Source of the DNA: Bhargavaea cecembensis DSE10
GTDB taxonomy: Bacteria; Bacillota; Bacilli; Bacillales_A; Planococcaceae
Assembly (NCBI RefSeq): GCF_000348905.1
Contig: NZ_AOFT01000004.1
Coordinates: forward strand, 62,001-126,000
Direction: 5' to 3'
Length of the DNA: 64,000 bases
The position numbers were made by a program, and so were the translations under genes. The notes below the pieces were generated by a model. The model searched no databases, was not told the DNA's origin, and worked only from the letters and a program-made list of their open reading frames with translations. How positions within the stretch are numbered: the first letter of the stretch is position 1; each line of letters begins with the position of its first letter. Positions 43,476 to 51,830 of the stretch are shown one piece after another.

Positions 43476-44720
43476 TTATTCAAAATCTCCCGGTTCCATC
43501 GAGGTCAGGCGGTTCGTCAGTTCGATGAAGGTCGCAATTCCATACAGAAATGCGTCTTCGTCGACGTCAAACCGGTTGTTGTGGTTGGCGTAGGCGGTTC
43601 TATCGTCTTCGCCGTGGGTTCCCAGACGGAAAAAGACGGCCGGGACCTGTTCCGAGAAGAAGGAGAAGTCTTCGCCGCCCATTGCCGGGATGACTTTCTT
43701 CAGCGCGTCCGGGCCAAATAGCGAGTCCACCGTTTCCTCGAACACCCGTGCCGGCACGTCCGCGATTTTCACCGAAGGAACACCGTAATGATAGGTGAGC
43801 GTGACGGATCCGCCAAGTCCGCCTGCGACGCCTTCCGCGATGGCGCGCATCCGTTCCTCCATCCTGTTGCGTGTCTCCGGCAAGACCGTCCGGACAGTCC
43901 CCTCCACTTTGACCGAGTCCGGGATAATGTTGTTTTTCGTGCCGCCCTCGATCTTGCCGAAGCTGAGCACGACGGAGTCAAGCGGATCGGTCTGGCGGCT
44001 GACGATCTGCTGCATCGTGACGAGCGTCTGCGCGGCGATCATGATCGGATCGACCGTCTGGTGGGGATAGGCCGCGTGTCCACCTTCACCCTTGAACTCC
44101 AGTTCGAAAAAATCTCCTGCGGCCGTGGCAAACCCGGTCGTGGACAGCGAGAACTCGCCTGTCCGGACGCTCGGATGGACATGAAGTCCGGCCATGACGT
44201 CCACTTTCGGGTTGTCCAATGCACCGTCACGGATCATTGCTTCTGCGCCCTTCCCGATTTCCTCGGCCGGCTGGAACACGAGCTTAAGGGTGCCCCGTTC
44301 CAAGCCGGTTTCCGAAAATGCCCGGGCAACGCCCAAAAGAATTGATGTATGTGCATCATGTCCGCATGTGTGAGCCTTGCCGTCGCGTGTGCTCCGGTAC
44401 GGCTGATCAATCTCATCCTGCATCGGCAGGGCGTCCATATCCGCCCGCAATCCGACAACCGGACCCGTCGCTGCGCCTTTTAGGACACCGATCACACCGG
44501 TTCCGCCGACGCCTTCTGTGACGTCATAGCCCCAGGAACGGAGCTTGTCCGCGACCAGCTTAGCCGTTTCCGTTTCCTCGAATGAAAGCTCCGGATTCAT
44601 ATGAAGATAACGGCGGGTTTCTACTGCCTCATCAAACACTTCCCGGACCTTCGTGTACAGCTCAGGCCAGCTTTCCTTCAACGCTTCAAAACGTCCGATT
44701 CCATCCAATGTCTGCACCAT
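43476..44720 (-). CDS. M20 family amidohydrolase
   Basis: 414 residues from the ATG at 44718-44720, with AGGAGA 7 bases before (an ATG at 44726 is too close). Zinc ligands H-T-C-G-H-D-A-H and the E-E-I-G-K-G-A-E segment, plus M-N-P-E-L-S-F-E-E-T-E near the start, place it with the hippurate/N-acyl-amino-acid hydrolases. Last gene of a five-gene minus-strand set running from the carbamoylase at 47502, so it may free amino acids from N-acyl forms. Substrate unknown. Confidence 0.89.
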   Translation of the reverse strand: MVQTLDGIGRFEALKESWPELYTKVREVFDEAVETRRYLHMNPELSFEETETAKLVADKLRSWGYDVTEGVGGTGVIGVLKGAATGPVVGLRADMDALPMQDEIDQPYRSTRDGKAHTCGHDAHTSILLGVARAFSETGLERGTLKLVFQPAEEIGKGAEAMIRDGALDNPKVDVMAGLHVHPSVRTGEFSLSTTGFATAAGDFFELEFKGEGGHAAYPHQTVDPIMIAAQTLVTMQQIVSRQTDPLDSVVLSFGKIEGGTKNNIIPDSVKVEGTVRTVLPETRNRMEERMRAIAEGVAGGLGGSVTLTYHYGVPSVKIADVPARVFEETVDSLFGPDALKKVIPAMGGEDFSFFSEQVPAVFFRLGTHGEDDRTAYANHNNRFDVDEDAFLYGIATFIELTNRLTSMEPGDFE

Positions 44721-44737
44721 ATCCATCTCTCCTATCA

Positions 44738-45520
44738 TCAAATCACACCCAGCTGTTCACTTTTCAGATCTGTCACGAACATATGGCCCGGCGCATGGGT
44801 GATCATGAGCGAAGGCTTTGCATGCATCGCGACGGACTGAGGGGTGACGCCGCACGCCCAGAATACCGGCGTTTCCCCTTCACGGACCGTGACCGCGTCA
44901 CCAAAGTCCGGTTTAGTAAGATTCCGGATTCCGATTTCCTCCGGATTTCCGATATGGACCGGCGCCCCGTGGACCGAAGGGAACCGGCTCGTCACCTGGA
45001 CGGCACGGACCACGTCGCCCGAACCCATCGGCCGCATCGACACCACCATCGGGCCCGAAAATTTCCCGGCAGGAACCGTATCCACCGATGTCCGGTACAT
45101 CGGGACATTTACACCCTCCTCATGATGGCGCATCGGGATACCGTTGCGGATCAGCGCTTCCTCGAACGTGAAGCTGCAGCCGATCAGGAAAGCGACCATG
45201 TCCTCCGTCCAGTACTCGTTAAGATCGGTCGGCTCATCGGCCAGTTCCCCGTTCCGGTACACCCGGTATTTCGGCACGTCCGTCCGGAGATCGGCGCCCG
45301 GCGCAGACGCCGCAGGCACCGCAGATCCGATGTCGGTCACGTCGATCAGCGGGCACGACTTCGGATTGCGCTGGCAGAACAGGAGGAACTCAAAGGCATC
45401 CTCTTTCGGCAAGATCGCCAGGTTCGCCTGTACGAATCCGTCGCATACGCCTGCGGTCGGTCCCGTGTAGGCTCCGCTCCGCACCTGTTCCCTGAACTGT
45501 TCCGGTGTCAGATTCCTCAT
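44738..45520 (-). CDS. YcsI-like putative hydro-lyase (DUF1445)
   Basis: 260 residues from the ATG at 45518-45520 after AAGGAGGAGGG. The pattern R-x-x-T-G-P-T-A-G-V...Q-A-N-L-A-I-L-P, C-P-L-I-D-V-T-D-I-G, R-H-H-E-E-G-x-N-V-P-M and F-W-A-C-G-V-T-P-Q-x-A fits the DUF1445/D-glutamate-cyclase-like family, called putative hydro-lyases. The C-terminus has H-A-P-G-H-M-F-V-T-D. Direct biochemical role is not known to me. It overlaps its upstream neighbour by 4 bases. Confidence 0.85.
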   Translation of the reverse strand: MRNLTPEQFREQVRSGAYTGPTAGVCDGFVQANLAILPKEDAFEFLLFCQRNPKSCPLIDVTDIGSAVPAASAPGADLRTDVPKYRVYRNGELADEPTDLNEYWTEDMVAFLIGCSFTFEEALIRNGIPMRHHEEGVNVPMYRTSVDTVPAGKFSGPMVVSMRPMGSGDVVRAVQVTSRFPSVHGAPVHIGNPEEIGIRNLTKPDFGDAVTVREGETPVFWACGVTPQSVAMHAKPSLMITHAPGHMFVTDLKSEQLGVI

Positions 45521-45726
45521 GCGCTCGCCCTCCTCCTTCCGAACTTGTCCATCAGAAGATAAACGCCTGTCACGCATAATGCCGAGATGCCGAGCCTCAC
45601 CCACATGGCCATCTCGACCGTATTGCCGCCGGGTACATAGGCCGCCGTCAGCAACACGCCCTGAATCCATTCGGCCGCAAGAAGTGCGGCAGCCATTCCA
45701 ACAAATATGATCAAAAACCGCTTCAT
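45517..45726 (-). CDS. Small two-helix membrane protein
   Basis: 69 residues from the ATG at 45724-45726, with GGAGG 7 bases before. Two hydrophobic segments: F-L-I-I-F-V-G-M-A-A-A-L-L-A-A and V-R-L-G-I-S-A-L-C-V-T-G-V-Y-L-L, then a basic end (K-F-G-R-R-R). Family not recognised. Starts two bases after the GNAT stop and overlaps the hydro-lyase start, so it belongs to the same unit. Confidence 0.68.
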   Translation of the reverse strand: MKRFLIIFVGMAAALLAAEWIQGVLLTAAYVPGGNTVEMAMWVRLGISALCVTGVYLLMDKFGRRRASA

Positions 45727-45728
45727 CG

Positions 45729-46202
45729 TCATTCCTCCCCGTGTCCCGGCTCATGCAATACCCGCTCGAACATCACCATGTCGAACGCGCGGATCCCGTT
45801 TTCCCAGATCGGCTCAGGATAGGACAAAAAGAAATCCCTTCTGATGCCGCACACTCGAAACCCGCACTTCTGGTAGAAGGCGAGATTTCCGATACTGGAG
45901 TTGGCCGTTCCGACAATCATCCGCGTGAACCCCATCTCCGTGTGCCGGGCTATACCGTCCTCGATCAGGGCACGGCCGGTTCCTTTTCCCCGGGCATCTT
46001 CGTAAAGCGCGATGTTTTTCAGCTCCACCGTCTCCCCATCAACGGGAGCATACAGCGCCGCTCCAAGAACCTCGTCCCCTGACCTCGCTACAAAGAGCCG
46101 GCCGTCATGGAGATAGTTCCGGACAGCCGCCTCCCCTTCATCCGCCAGCTTCAGCAAATCAAGATAAGCTTCACGCGGACCGGTGACTTCCTCAATCCTC
46201 AT
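45729..46202 (-). CDS. GNAT-family N-acetyltransferase
   Basis: 157 residues. The acetyl-CoA loop is R-G-K-G-T-G-R-A-L, with V-E-L-K-N-I-A-L-Y-E-D-A before it (beta 4) and the F-Y-Q-K-C-G-F ending motif of GNAT proteins. Transfers acetyl groups to an unknown amine. Overlaps the carbamoylase stop by 11 bases. Confidence 0.88.
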   Translation of the reverse strand: MRIEEVTGPREAYLDLLKLADEGEAAVRNYLHDGRLFVARSGDEVLGAALYAPVDGETVELKNIALYEDARGKGTGRALIEDGIARHTEMGFTRMIVGTANSSIGNLAFYQKCGFRVCGIRRDFFLSYPEPIWENGIRAFDMVMFERVLHEPGHGEE

Positions 46203-47502
46203 GCCCGGCCATCTTCTCCATCCGCTTTTCCGCGAACCGCTTCAGCAGATGGACGGCAGTGATGCAGTCGTCGAGATCGGACCATTCCGCCGGGTTGTGG
46301 CTGATGCCGCCAATGCTTTTCACGAAGATCATCGCCATCGGAACATTCCTTCCGAGGATCATGGCGTCATGGCCGGCCCCGCTCATGAGTTCCATCGGCC
46401 GGATGCCCGCTTGCCCGAAGACCTGGGCCAGTTCTTCCCGCACTTCGTCCGTCACCGGCACGGGGTCGATCGAGGAGGCAAGGTTCAGCTCGACTTCAAC
46501 TCCAGCTTCAGCCGCGCAGCGCTCCGCTGTTTCGCGCACCTTCCGGACCAGGCCGTCACGCGCCTCCTTATCAAGATCACGGATGTCGACGGTGAGCGCA
46601 ACCTGTTCCGGAATGACATTGGCGCCGTTCGGCGAGACATTCAGCTTGCCGACGGTAGCCACCGCAGTATCGCTGAACCGGGCGGGCAGTGAACTCACTT
46701 CATGAACAAAGCGTCCCGCCGCAACGAGCGGGTCCCTCCGTCCGATCATCGGCGTATTGCCTGCATGTCCCGCGGTTCCATGGAAGAGCGCATTCAGCCA
46801 GGCCGGTCCCGCGATGCCCTTGACGATGCCGGCAGGCAAGCCCGCCTGCTCAAGCAGCTTCCCCTGCTCGATATGGATTTCCGCGTAAAATCCGATCTCC
46901 TCCGGGTCCCTGGCGGCTTCCAGGAATGCATCCATGGACGATCCGTAAGCGCTGATCACTTCTTCAAATGAGTTGCCGCCGGAATCCGAAAGAACCGACA
47001 GCGCGTCACGCCCGAGGTCGCCCGTCATCGCCTGGCTGCCCATGATGCCCGCGCCGAACCTTGAGCCTTCCTCTTCGGAAAAGATGATCACTTCCACCGG
47101 AACGGGCGGCACATACCCCGTCTCTTTCCATGCCTCGACCACTTCAAGCGCCGAGAGCACGCCGAGCGGACCATCGAAGTTGCCGCCGTTCGGGACGGAG
47201 TCAACATGGGAACCCGCGGCGAACGCGGGCACGTCCGTCTTTCCCTCAAGCTTGCCGATCACGTTCCCTGCACCGTCCATCCGGACATCCAGCCCCGCTT
47301 CCCGCATCCATGTCATGACCTGTTCCTTTGCCCGCTTTTCTTCCGCCGAGAAGCCCGGGCGGTTGACTCCGCCGTCCTCTGTCTCACCGATTGAAGCAAG
47401 TGCAGCAAGCCTTTCCGCCAGCCGCTTTCCGCTTACACCGTCCCGGTCTGCCGTCCCATCATATCCGGCGAGCAGCCGGTCCCTCACCGATTCTCTCATC
47501 AT
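46192..47502 (-). CDS. Zn-dependent hydrolase, carbamoyl-amino-acid/allantoate type
   Basis: 436 residues, of the M20 relative family that includes N-carbamoyl-L-amino-acid hydrolase and allantoate amidohydrolase. Metal motif A-A-G-S-H-V-D-S-V-P and N-G-G-N-F-D-G-P-L-G, then F-S-E-E-E-G-S-R-F with the catalytic Glu, and an M-S-G-A-G-H-D-A ligand near the end. Starts at one of two adjacent ATGs after AGAAAGGGG. First gene of the set; substrate could be carbamoyl amino acids rather than allantoate because no purine pathway genes are nearby. Confidence 0.89.
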   Translation of the reverse strand: MMRESVRDRLLAGYDGTADRDGVSGKRLAERLAALASIGETEDGGVNRPGFSAEEKRAKEQVMTWMREAGLDVRMDGAGNVIGKLEGKTDVPAFAAGSHVDSVPNGGNFDGPLGVLSALEVVEAWKETGYVPPVPVEVIIFSEEEGSRFGAGIMGSQAMTGDLGRDALSVLSDSGGNSFEEVISAYGSSMDAFLEAARDPEEIGFYAEIHIEQGKLLEQAGLPAGIVKGIAGPAWLNALFHGTAGHAGNTPMIGRRDPLVAAGRFVHEVSSLPARFSDTAVATVGKLNVSPNGANVIPEQVALTVDIRDLDKEARDGLVRKVRETAERCAAEAGVEVELNLASSIDPVPVTDEVREELAQVFGQAGIRPMELMSGAGHDAMILGRNVPMAMIFVKSIGGISHNPAEWSDLDDCITAVHLLKRFAEKRMEKMAGHED

Positions 47503-47614
47503 GTAAAATCCCCTTTCTCTCTGTCCGAAAAGACGGATTACCTAGAATTTTACGTCATCCGTCCACTTCTTCTATGATAAACTCTTGAATATATGAAAGA
47601 AAGGGGACGACATC

Positions 47615-48526
47615 ATGAGTGACATCCGGACCGCGGCGCTGATCGGCCTCGGGGCCATCGGGGCGGCCTACGCCGAGCGCCTGCAGACACATCTGAAAGA
47701 AGATTTCCATGTTCTGGCCGATGAAGGCCGCATCACCCGTTACAAAGATCACGGCATCCGCATCAACGGACGCGAGACGCGCTTCCGCTACAAACCGCTG
47801 ACCGATGAGGCGGAGCCGATTGACCTGATTTTGTTCGGCGTGAAAAACGACCAGCTGGATGAAGCGATTGACTGCGTCAGCCCGTTTGTCGGGCCGGAGA
47901 CGATCCTCCTGCCGCTCCTGAACGGCATCTCAAGCGAGGAAGACCTGAAGGCGGCCTTCCCGGGCAATCCGGTTCTCTATGCCATGTGCGTAGGCATCGA
48001 CGCACAGCGCAAGGATCGCGACATCCGCTATTCCAAGCTGGGCCAGATCACGTTCGGCACGCGTGCAGGCGAATATCCGGAAGCGGAAACTGCGGTCGAA
48101 AACCTTTTCCGGGACGCAGACGTCCCCTATGAGATTCCGGACGACATCTGGCGGGAGATGTGGTGGAAGTTCATGATCAATGTCGGGGTCAACCAGACCT
48201 CCTCGGTGCTCCGCGCCCCGTACGGGATTTTCCAGACGATCCACAGCGCGAGAAGATGGATGGAAGAAGTCATGAAGGAAGTCGTGCTCGTCTCCCAGGC
48301 GGCAGGCGTCGGCCTGAACGACCGCGACATCGCCCGCTTCCGCCCGGTTCTGGACAGCCTGTCTCCGGGAGGCAAGACGAGCATGCTGCAGGACATTGAA
48401 CACGGCCGGAAGACCGAAGTCGAATACATGGCCGGCAAGATGGTTGAACTCGGTGAAAAATACGGCGTACCCGTGCCGGAGAACGAGCACCTGCTGAAAG
48501 TCATCCGGATCCTGGAGAAGATGTGA
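47615..48526 (+). CDS. panE: 2-dehydropantoate 2-reductase family protein
   Basis: 303 residues. N-terminal Rossmann G-L-G-A-I-G, catalytic G-V-K-N-D-Q-L lysine region, L-P-L-L-N-G-I, and the C-terminal helix block with M-Y-K/M-L-Q-D-I-E-H-G-R-K-T-E motif seen as S-M-L-Q-D-I-E-H-G-R-K-T-E. Reduces ketopantoate to pantoate in CoA synthesis, but many family members act on other ketoacids, and no panB/panC is nearby. AAAGGGGA precedes the ATG. Followed 1 base later by NUDIX. Confidence 0.85.
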   Translation: MSDIRTAALIGLGAIGAAYAERLQTHLKEDFHVLADEGRITRYKDHGIRINGRETRFRYKPLTDEAEPIDLILFGVKNDQLDEAIDCVSPFVGPETILLPLLNGISSEEDLKAAFPGNPVLYAMCVGIDAQRKDRDIRYSKLGQITFGTRAGEYPEAETAVENLFRDADVPYEIPDDIWREMWWKFMINVGVNQTSSVLRAPYGIFQTIHSARRWMEEVMKEVVLVSQAAGVGLNDRDIARFRPVLDSLSPGGKTSMLQDIEHGRKTEVEYMAGKMVELGEKYGVPVPENEHLLKVIRILEKM

Positions 48527-48527
48527 C

Positions 48528-48968
48528 ATGTCCCAACCGGTACAGCCCCAATCCTGGGCGCCTCCGAAGCACATCGTCTCAGCTGCCGCCATCGTCGTGA
48601 ACGAGAGGAATGAACTGCTCCTGATCCGCGGGCCGCGGCGCGGATGGGAAATGCCCGGCGGCCAGGTCGAGGAAGGTGAATCGATCCGGGATGCCGCCAT
48701 CCGGGAGACCTTGGAGGAATCCGGCATTGAGATCGAGATCACCGGCTTCTGCGGCATCTACCAGAACGTCTCCCGCGGCATCTGCAACACCCTCTTCACC
48801 GGAAAACCGGTCGGCGGCACGCCGACTCCTTGCGAGGAAGCCCTCGAAGTCGGTTTCTTCCCGCTGCCGGATGCGCTCGACATGGTCACCAACGGAAACT
48901 TCAGGGAGCGGATCGAGAAGTGCCTGGACCCGGAATGCCAGCCGTTTTATGTGGAGTTTAATCATTGA
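48528..48968 (+). CDS. NUDIX hydrolase
   Basis: 146 residues. The NUDIX box is readable: G-G-Q-V-E-E-G-E-S, then A-A-I-R-E-T-L-E-E-S-G-I. Cleaves nucleoside diphosphates linked to another group; exact substrate unknown. A GGAGAAG site 9 bases before the ATG overlaps the panE stop, so they may be co-translated. Confidence 0.87.
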   Translation: MSQPVQPQSWAPPKHIVSAAAIVVNERNELLLIRGPRRGWEMPGGQVEEGESIRDAAIRETLEESGIEIEITGFCGIYQNVSRGICNTLFTGKPVGGTPTPCEEALEVGFFPLPDALDMVTNGNFRERIEKCLDPECQPFYVEFNH

Positions 48969-48974
48969 GAAAAA

Positions 48975-48998
48975 CGCCTTTCCTATGGCAGGAAGGCG
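48975..48998 (+). terminator. Intrinsic terminator
   Basis: CGCCTTTCCT and AGGAAGGCG pair with one bulged T, followed by ATTTTTC; just after the NUDIX stop. Confidence 0.75.
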
Positions 48999-49006
48999 AT
49001 TTTTCA

Positions 49007-49036
49007 TTGGACGTTCGATAGCATATTTGCTATCAT
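49007..49036 (+). promoter_or_regulatory. Promoter with embedded palindromic operator
   Basis: TTGGAC (49007-49012) and TATCAT (49031-49036) are 18 bases apart. The inverted repeat GATAGCA-TATT-TGCTATC (49017-49034) lies between and over them, where a repressor would block polymerase; the XRE protein encoded 56 bases on is the obvious candidate. Confidence 0.58.
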
Positions 49037-49091
49037 GTCGGCTTATATAAACCATAATCCCGGGCGATATTAAGAAAGCGGAGGGATCAGA

Positions 49092-49376
49092 ATGAGTAAT
49101 TTTACAGTAAGAGCAAGCCAGATTCTCGGAGAAGATCGGGTCAGACAGTTACAAGCAGAAGGCAGCATAGCTGCGCAAATTAAAGCAGTCAGAAAGAGGA
49201 TTGGCTTGTCTCAGGAACAACTGGCCGACCTGGCCGGCCTGCCGAAATCGACAATAGGAAGAATCGAAGCCGGCCTAAATAGTCCATCGGTCAATACGTT
49301 GACCAAGATTGCAAGAGCGCTAAAAGCAGACCTGGTTATCCAAGGAAGCGAGAGTTCTTCCCTTTCCCATAACTGA
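49092..49376 (+). CDS. XRE-family transcriptional regulator (HigA-like)
   Basis: 94 residues. A helix-turn-helix is clear: I-G-L-S-Q-E-Q-L-A-D-L-A-G-L-P-K-S-T-I-G-R-I-E-A-G, with N-S-P-S-V-N-T-L-T-K-I-A-R-A-L. The arrangement resembles HigA-type antitoxins, but no toxin gene is adjacent and the flanks are not deficient. AAAGCGGAGGGAT sits before the ATG. Probably binds its own promoter palindrome. Slightly lower in G+C than neighbours. Confidence 0.84.
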   Translation: MSNFTVRASQILGEDRVRQLQAEGSIAAQIKAVRKRIGLSQEQLADLAGLPKSTIGRIEAGLNSPSVNTLTKIARALKADLVIQGSESSSLSHN

Positions 49377-49382
49377 AATCAC

Positions 49383-49413
49383 AAAGACGCGCCCCATACC
49401 GGAGCGCGTCTTT
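49383..49413. terminator. Bidirectional intrinsic terminator
   Basis: AAAGACGCGC pairs with GCGCGTCTTT across 11 bases, followed by TTTTGCG. Lies between convergent XRE and SLH genes. Confidence 0.82.
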
Positions 49414-49417
49414 TGCG

Positions 49418-50479
49418 TTATCGATTCGACTTGACGGTCACATTATCGATGGAGTCTCCGCCCCATTCATACTCAAAGAACACTTCAAATTCGCCTTTGT
49501 GATACCAGAGGTAGTCGTATTCCATCGGGTCTTCGTCTTCTTCTGTTTGTTCAACCGGCCCCATGTGGCGCATCACTTCTTCCAGTGACGGCTCTTCGTC
49601 AAAGTAGTATGTCACCGTGGTCACCGGATCGCCTTCTTCCAGAACAGGGTGCGGAACGCCATATTCATACTTCCCGTATACGTGGCGGATTCCGCCTTCG
49701 AAATCATACGCAGCTTCCGGCTCCCCTGCCTTCTTCTTCAGCTCAGTGAGCGTGGAGCCGATCTGCACGATGGCATCCGGTACCTTGCCCTGCCTCAGCT
49801 CCGAGTAGAACGATGCCGGCATGACGGACTCCTCTTTGCTCACCTTGTCGTAGGACCGGACAAGAAATGTCGCGAGCTGGGCCCGGCTTGTCGTGGCACG
49901 CGGATGGTACGGATTGGCGACAGAAATACCATTCTCGAATAGAATTTCAATCGACTTCGCATAGGCAGAGCCGCCGATGTCACGGATCTTCGGCGAACCC
50001 GGAAGATCACGGAACGCGAACGTACGGGCGAGCACTTCCGCCATCTGGTCGCGCGTGATGAGGTTACCAGCCATCAGCCGGTTATTGGATCCTTTGAAAA
50101 TCCCCATGTCCTTGACGATTTTCGAATACATGACGAGTTCCTGGTCCGCCCAGCTGTTCGGCACATCCGAGAAGTTCGGGACAGAAGCGGTTCCGTACGT
50201 TTTTACATACTCCTCAGGCGTCAGCCCGCTCTGTTTCACAACGTATTTTCCGAGCGCCTTCACGACATTTCCGCGAGTGAGTTTTCCGTTCGGTTTGAAC
50301 GTCCCGTCCCCGTAGCCCGTCATGATGCCAAGCTCATTCGCCCGGACAATGTTATCGTGATGCGAACTTTCCTTAGGTACATCTGTATAACCGGCGGCGG
50401 ATGCCTGAAGTCCCGCTCCGAGCATCATCCCTGCCGCTGCGGCGGACAGCGCGAGCTTTCTGAATGGCTTTCGTATCAC
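49418..50479 (-). CDS. Secreted S-layer-homology protein
   Basis: 353 residues from the GTG at 50477-50479, 7 bases after AGGAGG. Signal peptide (basic start, hydrophobic stretch, cut near A-S-A-A-G). Three SLH domains follow: Y-T-D-V-P...T-G-Y-G-D-G-T-F-K-P, F-S-D-V-P, and I-R-D-I-G...A-T-T-S-R-A-Q-L, which bind cell-wall polymer. The last ~140 residues form a separate domain with V-T-Y-Y-F-D-E-E-P and two acidic stretches; its role is unknown to me. Cell-surface protein. Confidence 0.9.
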   Translation of the reverse strand: MIRKPFRKLALSAAAAGMMLGAGLQASAAGYTDVPKESSHHDNIVRANELGIMTGYGDGTFKPNGKLTRGNVVKALGKYVVKQSGLTPEEYVKTYGTASVPNFSDVPNSWADQELVMYSKIVKDMGIFKGSNNRLMAGNLITRDQMAEVLARTFAFRDLPGSPKIRDIGGSAYAKSIEILFENGISVANPYHPRATTSRAQLATFLVRSYDKVSKEESVMPASFYSELRQGKVPDAIVQIGSTLTELKKKAGEPEAAYDFEGGIRHVYGKYEYGVPHPVLEEGDPVTTVTYYFDEEPSLEEVMRHMGPVEQTEEDEDPMEYDYLWYHKGEFEVFFEYEWGGDSIDNVTVKSNR

Positions 50480-50774
50480 ACGCAAACCTCCTTTAGGGTG
50501 TTACCGGATGAATTCGATGTCGGATGGAATTCTCCTTCCATATAACGGCCGATTTAATTAAACCGACTGATTCGCCTGTTTTCAGCAAAAAAATAATTCC
50601 TGAAAATAAAATTGAGGGCGGTGCAGAGGACCTGCGGCTCCCTCATTATTACGTGCATTCCACTTTTTCTATGAGATAAACGTTCCGGATGGCAACTTCA
50701 CCCACTTTACTTTCTACCAAATTTCATCTATAAATAACTTTGGAATATTTACCAAGAAAGAAGGCAAGCACCCT

Positions 50775-51830
50775 ATGGGTTTACGTTTTAGAAAACGGGT
50801 GAAGATTGCGCCGGGGGTTCATGTGAATCTCGGCAAGCGCGGCGCGAGCCTGTCGGTCGGGGGCCGCGGGGCCAGCGTGAACGTGAGCAAGCGCGGCACG
50901 TATGCCAATGTCGGCATTCCCGGGACGGGCATCTCGTACCGTGAAAAGATCGGCAGCCGCAGCAAGCGGCCGCAGCGAGTCGCCTATGAAAAGGTGAATC
51001 GTGCGCCCGCACCGGATACCTCTGTTAATCAACTCGAAGTTGAACGCTACAATGCGCATGTTGAGATGCTGACGTCGGTCCACCGGGAGTCAGCTGAGGC
51101 TGTCGGCTGGACGGCACTTGCGAACCGGTCCATCGATCCGACAACCGACGGCCCGGCCGTCACTGAGGCAAAACGGCAACTCGCAGCCTACAAGCCGACC
51201 TGGCGAGACCGGCTGTTCAACCGTGTCGAGGCTAGGCAACGCCAGTTAAATGAGGCAATCACGAAAGCCGCGGAGGACGACAAGCGATCCCTCGTCAAAT
51301 TGCGCAATGAAAAAGAGTTGGCCCGGCGCGTGCTCTCCGGCGAACGCTCCGCATGGCAAGAAGCGCTCGATCAATCCGATCCGTTCGAGGACATCCGCGC
51401 ACTCGGCAGCAAGGTCGATGTCGATCTCTCATCCGGCGAGCCCGTCGCATCCCTCATGATCGGCGACCGGGAAGTCGTTCCTACGGTTGTGAAATCCCTC
51501 ACCTCGACCGGAAAGCTATCGGTCAAAAACATGGCCAAAAAGCGCTACCTCCTCCTTTATCAGGACTACGTGTGCAGCACCGCGATCCGCATCGCGCGGG
51601 AATTGTTCGCCCTCCTTCCGGCCGACCAGGTGCTGATCCATGTATACGACGTTTCTCAGGCGGATGAGCCGCCGATCAGGGGATGCATCCTTTCCGTCCG
51701 GATCCGGCGGGCAGACCTTGAAGGGCTCGATTTCGAGTGGATCGACTGCTCCGACACGATCGAAACGTTCGAGCACAACATGAAATACCTGAAGACCAAG
51801 GGCTTCAGAGTCGTAGAGGAGTTGGTCTGA
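50775..51830 (+). CDS. DUF4236-domain protein
   Basis: 351 residues. The first ~50 residues are a DUF4236 domain (F-R-K-R-V-K-I-A-P-G-V-H, N-L-G-K-R-G-A-S-L-S-V-G, T-Y-A-N-V-G-I-P-G-T-G-I), a small beta-rich unit of unknown use. A coiled-coil-like charged middle follows, with a C-terminal ~150-residue domain. AAGAAGG lies about 9 bases before the ATG. Overlaps the thermonuclease gene, so the pair may work together. Confidence 0.82.
   Translation: MGLRFRKRVKIAPGVHVNLGKRGASLSVGGRGASVNVSKRGTYANVGIPGTGISYREKIGSRSKRPQRVAYEKVNRAPAPDTSVNQLEVERYNAHVEMLTSVHRESAEAVGWTALANRSIDPTTDGPAVTEAKRQLAAYKPTWRDRLFNRVEARQRQLNEAITKAAEDDKRSLVKLRNEKELARRVLSGERSAWQEALDQSDPFEDIRALGSKVDVDLSSGEPVASLMIGDREVVPTVVKSLTSTGKLSVKNMAKKRYLLLYQDYVCSTAIRIARELFALLPADQVLIHVYDVSQADEPPIRGCILSVRIRRADLEGLDFEWIDCSDTIETFEHNMKYLKTKGFRVVEELV

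Noticed and set aside
43186-43593. Short proteins read across the phased repeats (with repeated F-A-Y-E-S or R-T-Q-T patterns)
   Set aside because: The 52-bp period breaks the reading frame, and no ribosome site or conserved start supports expression.
44582-45562. A 326-codon plus-strand frame
   Set aside because: It is antisense to the M20 and hydro-lyase genes, with R/H/D-rich composition and no recognisable motif.
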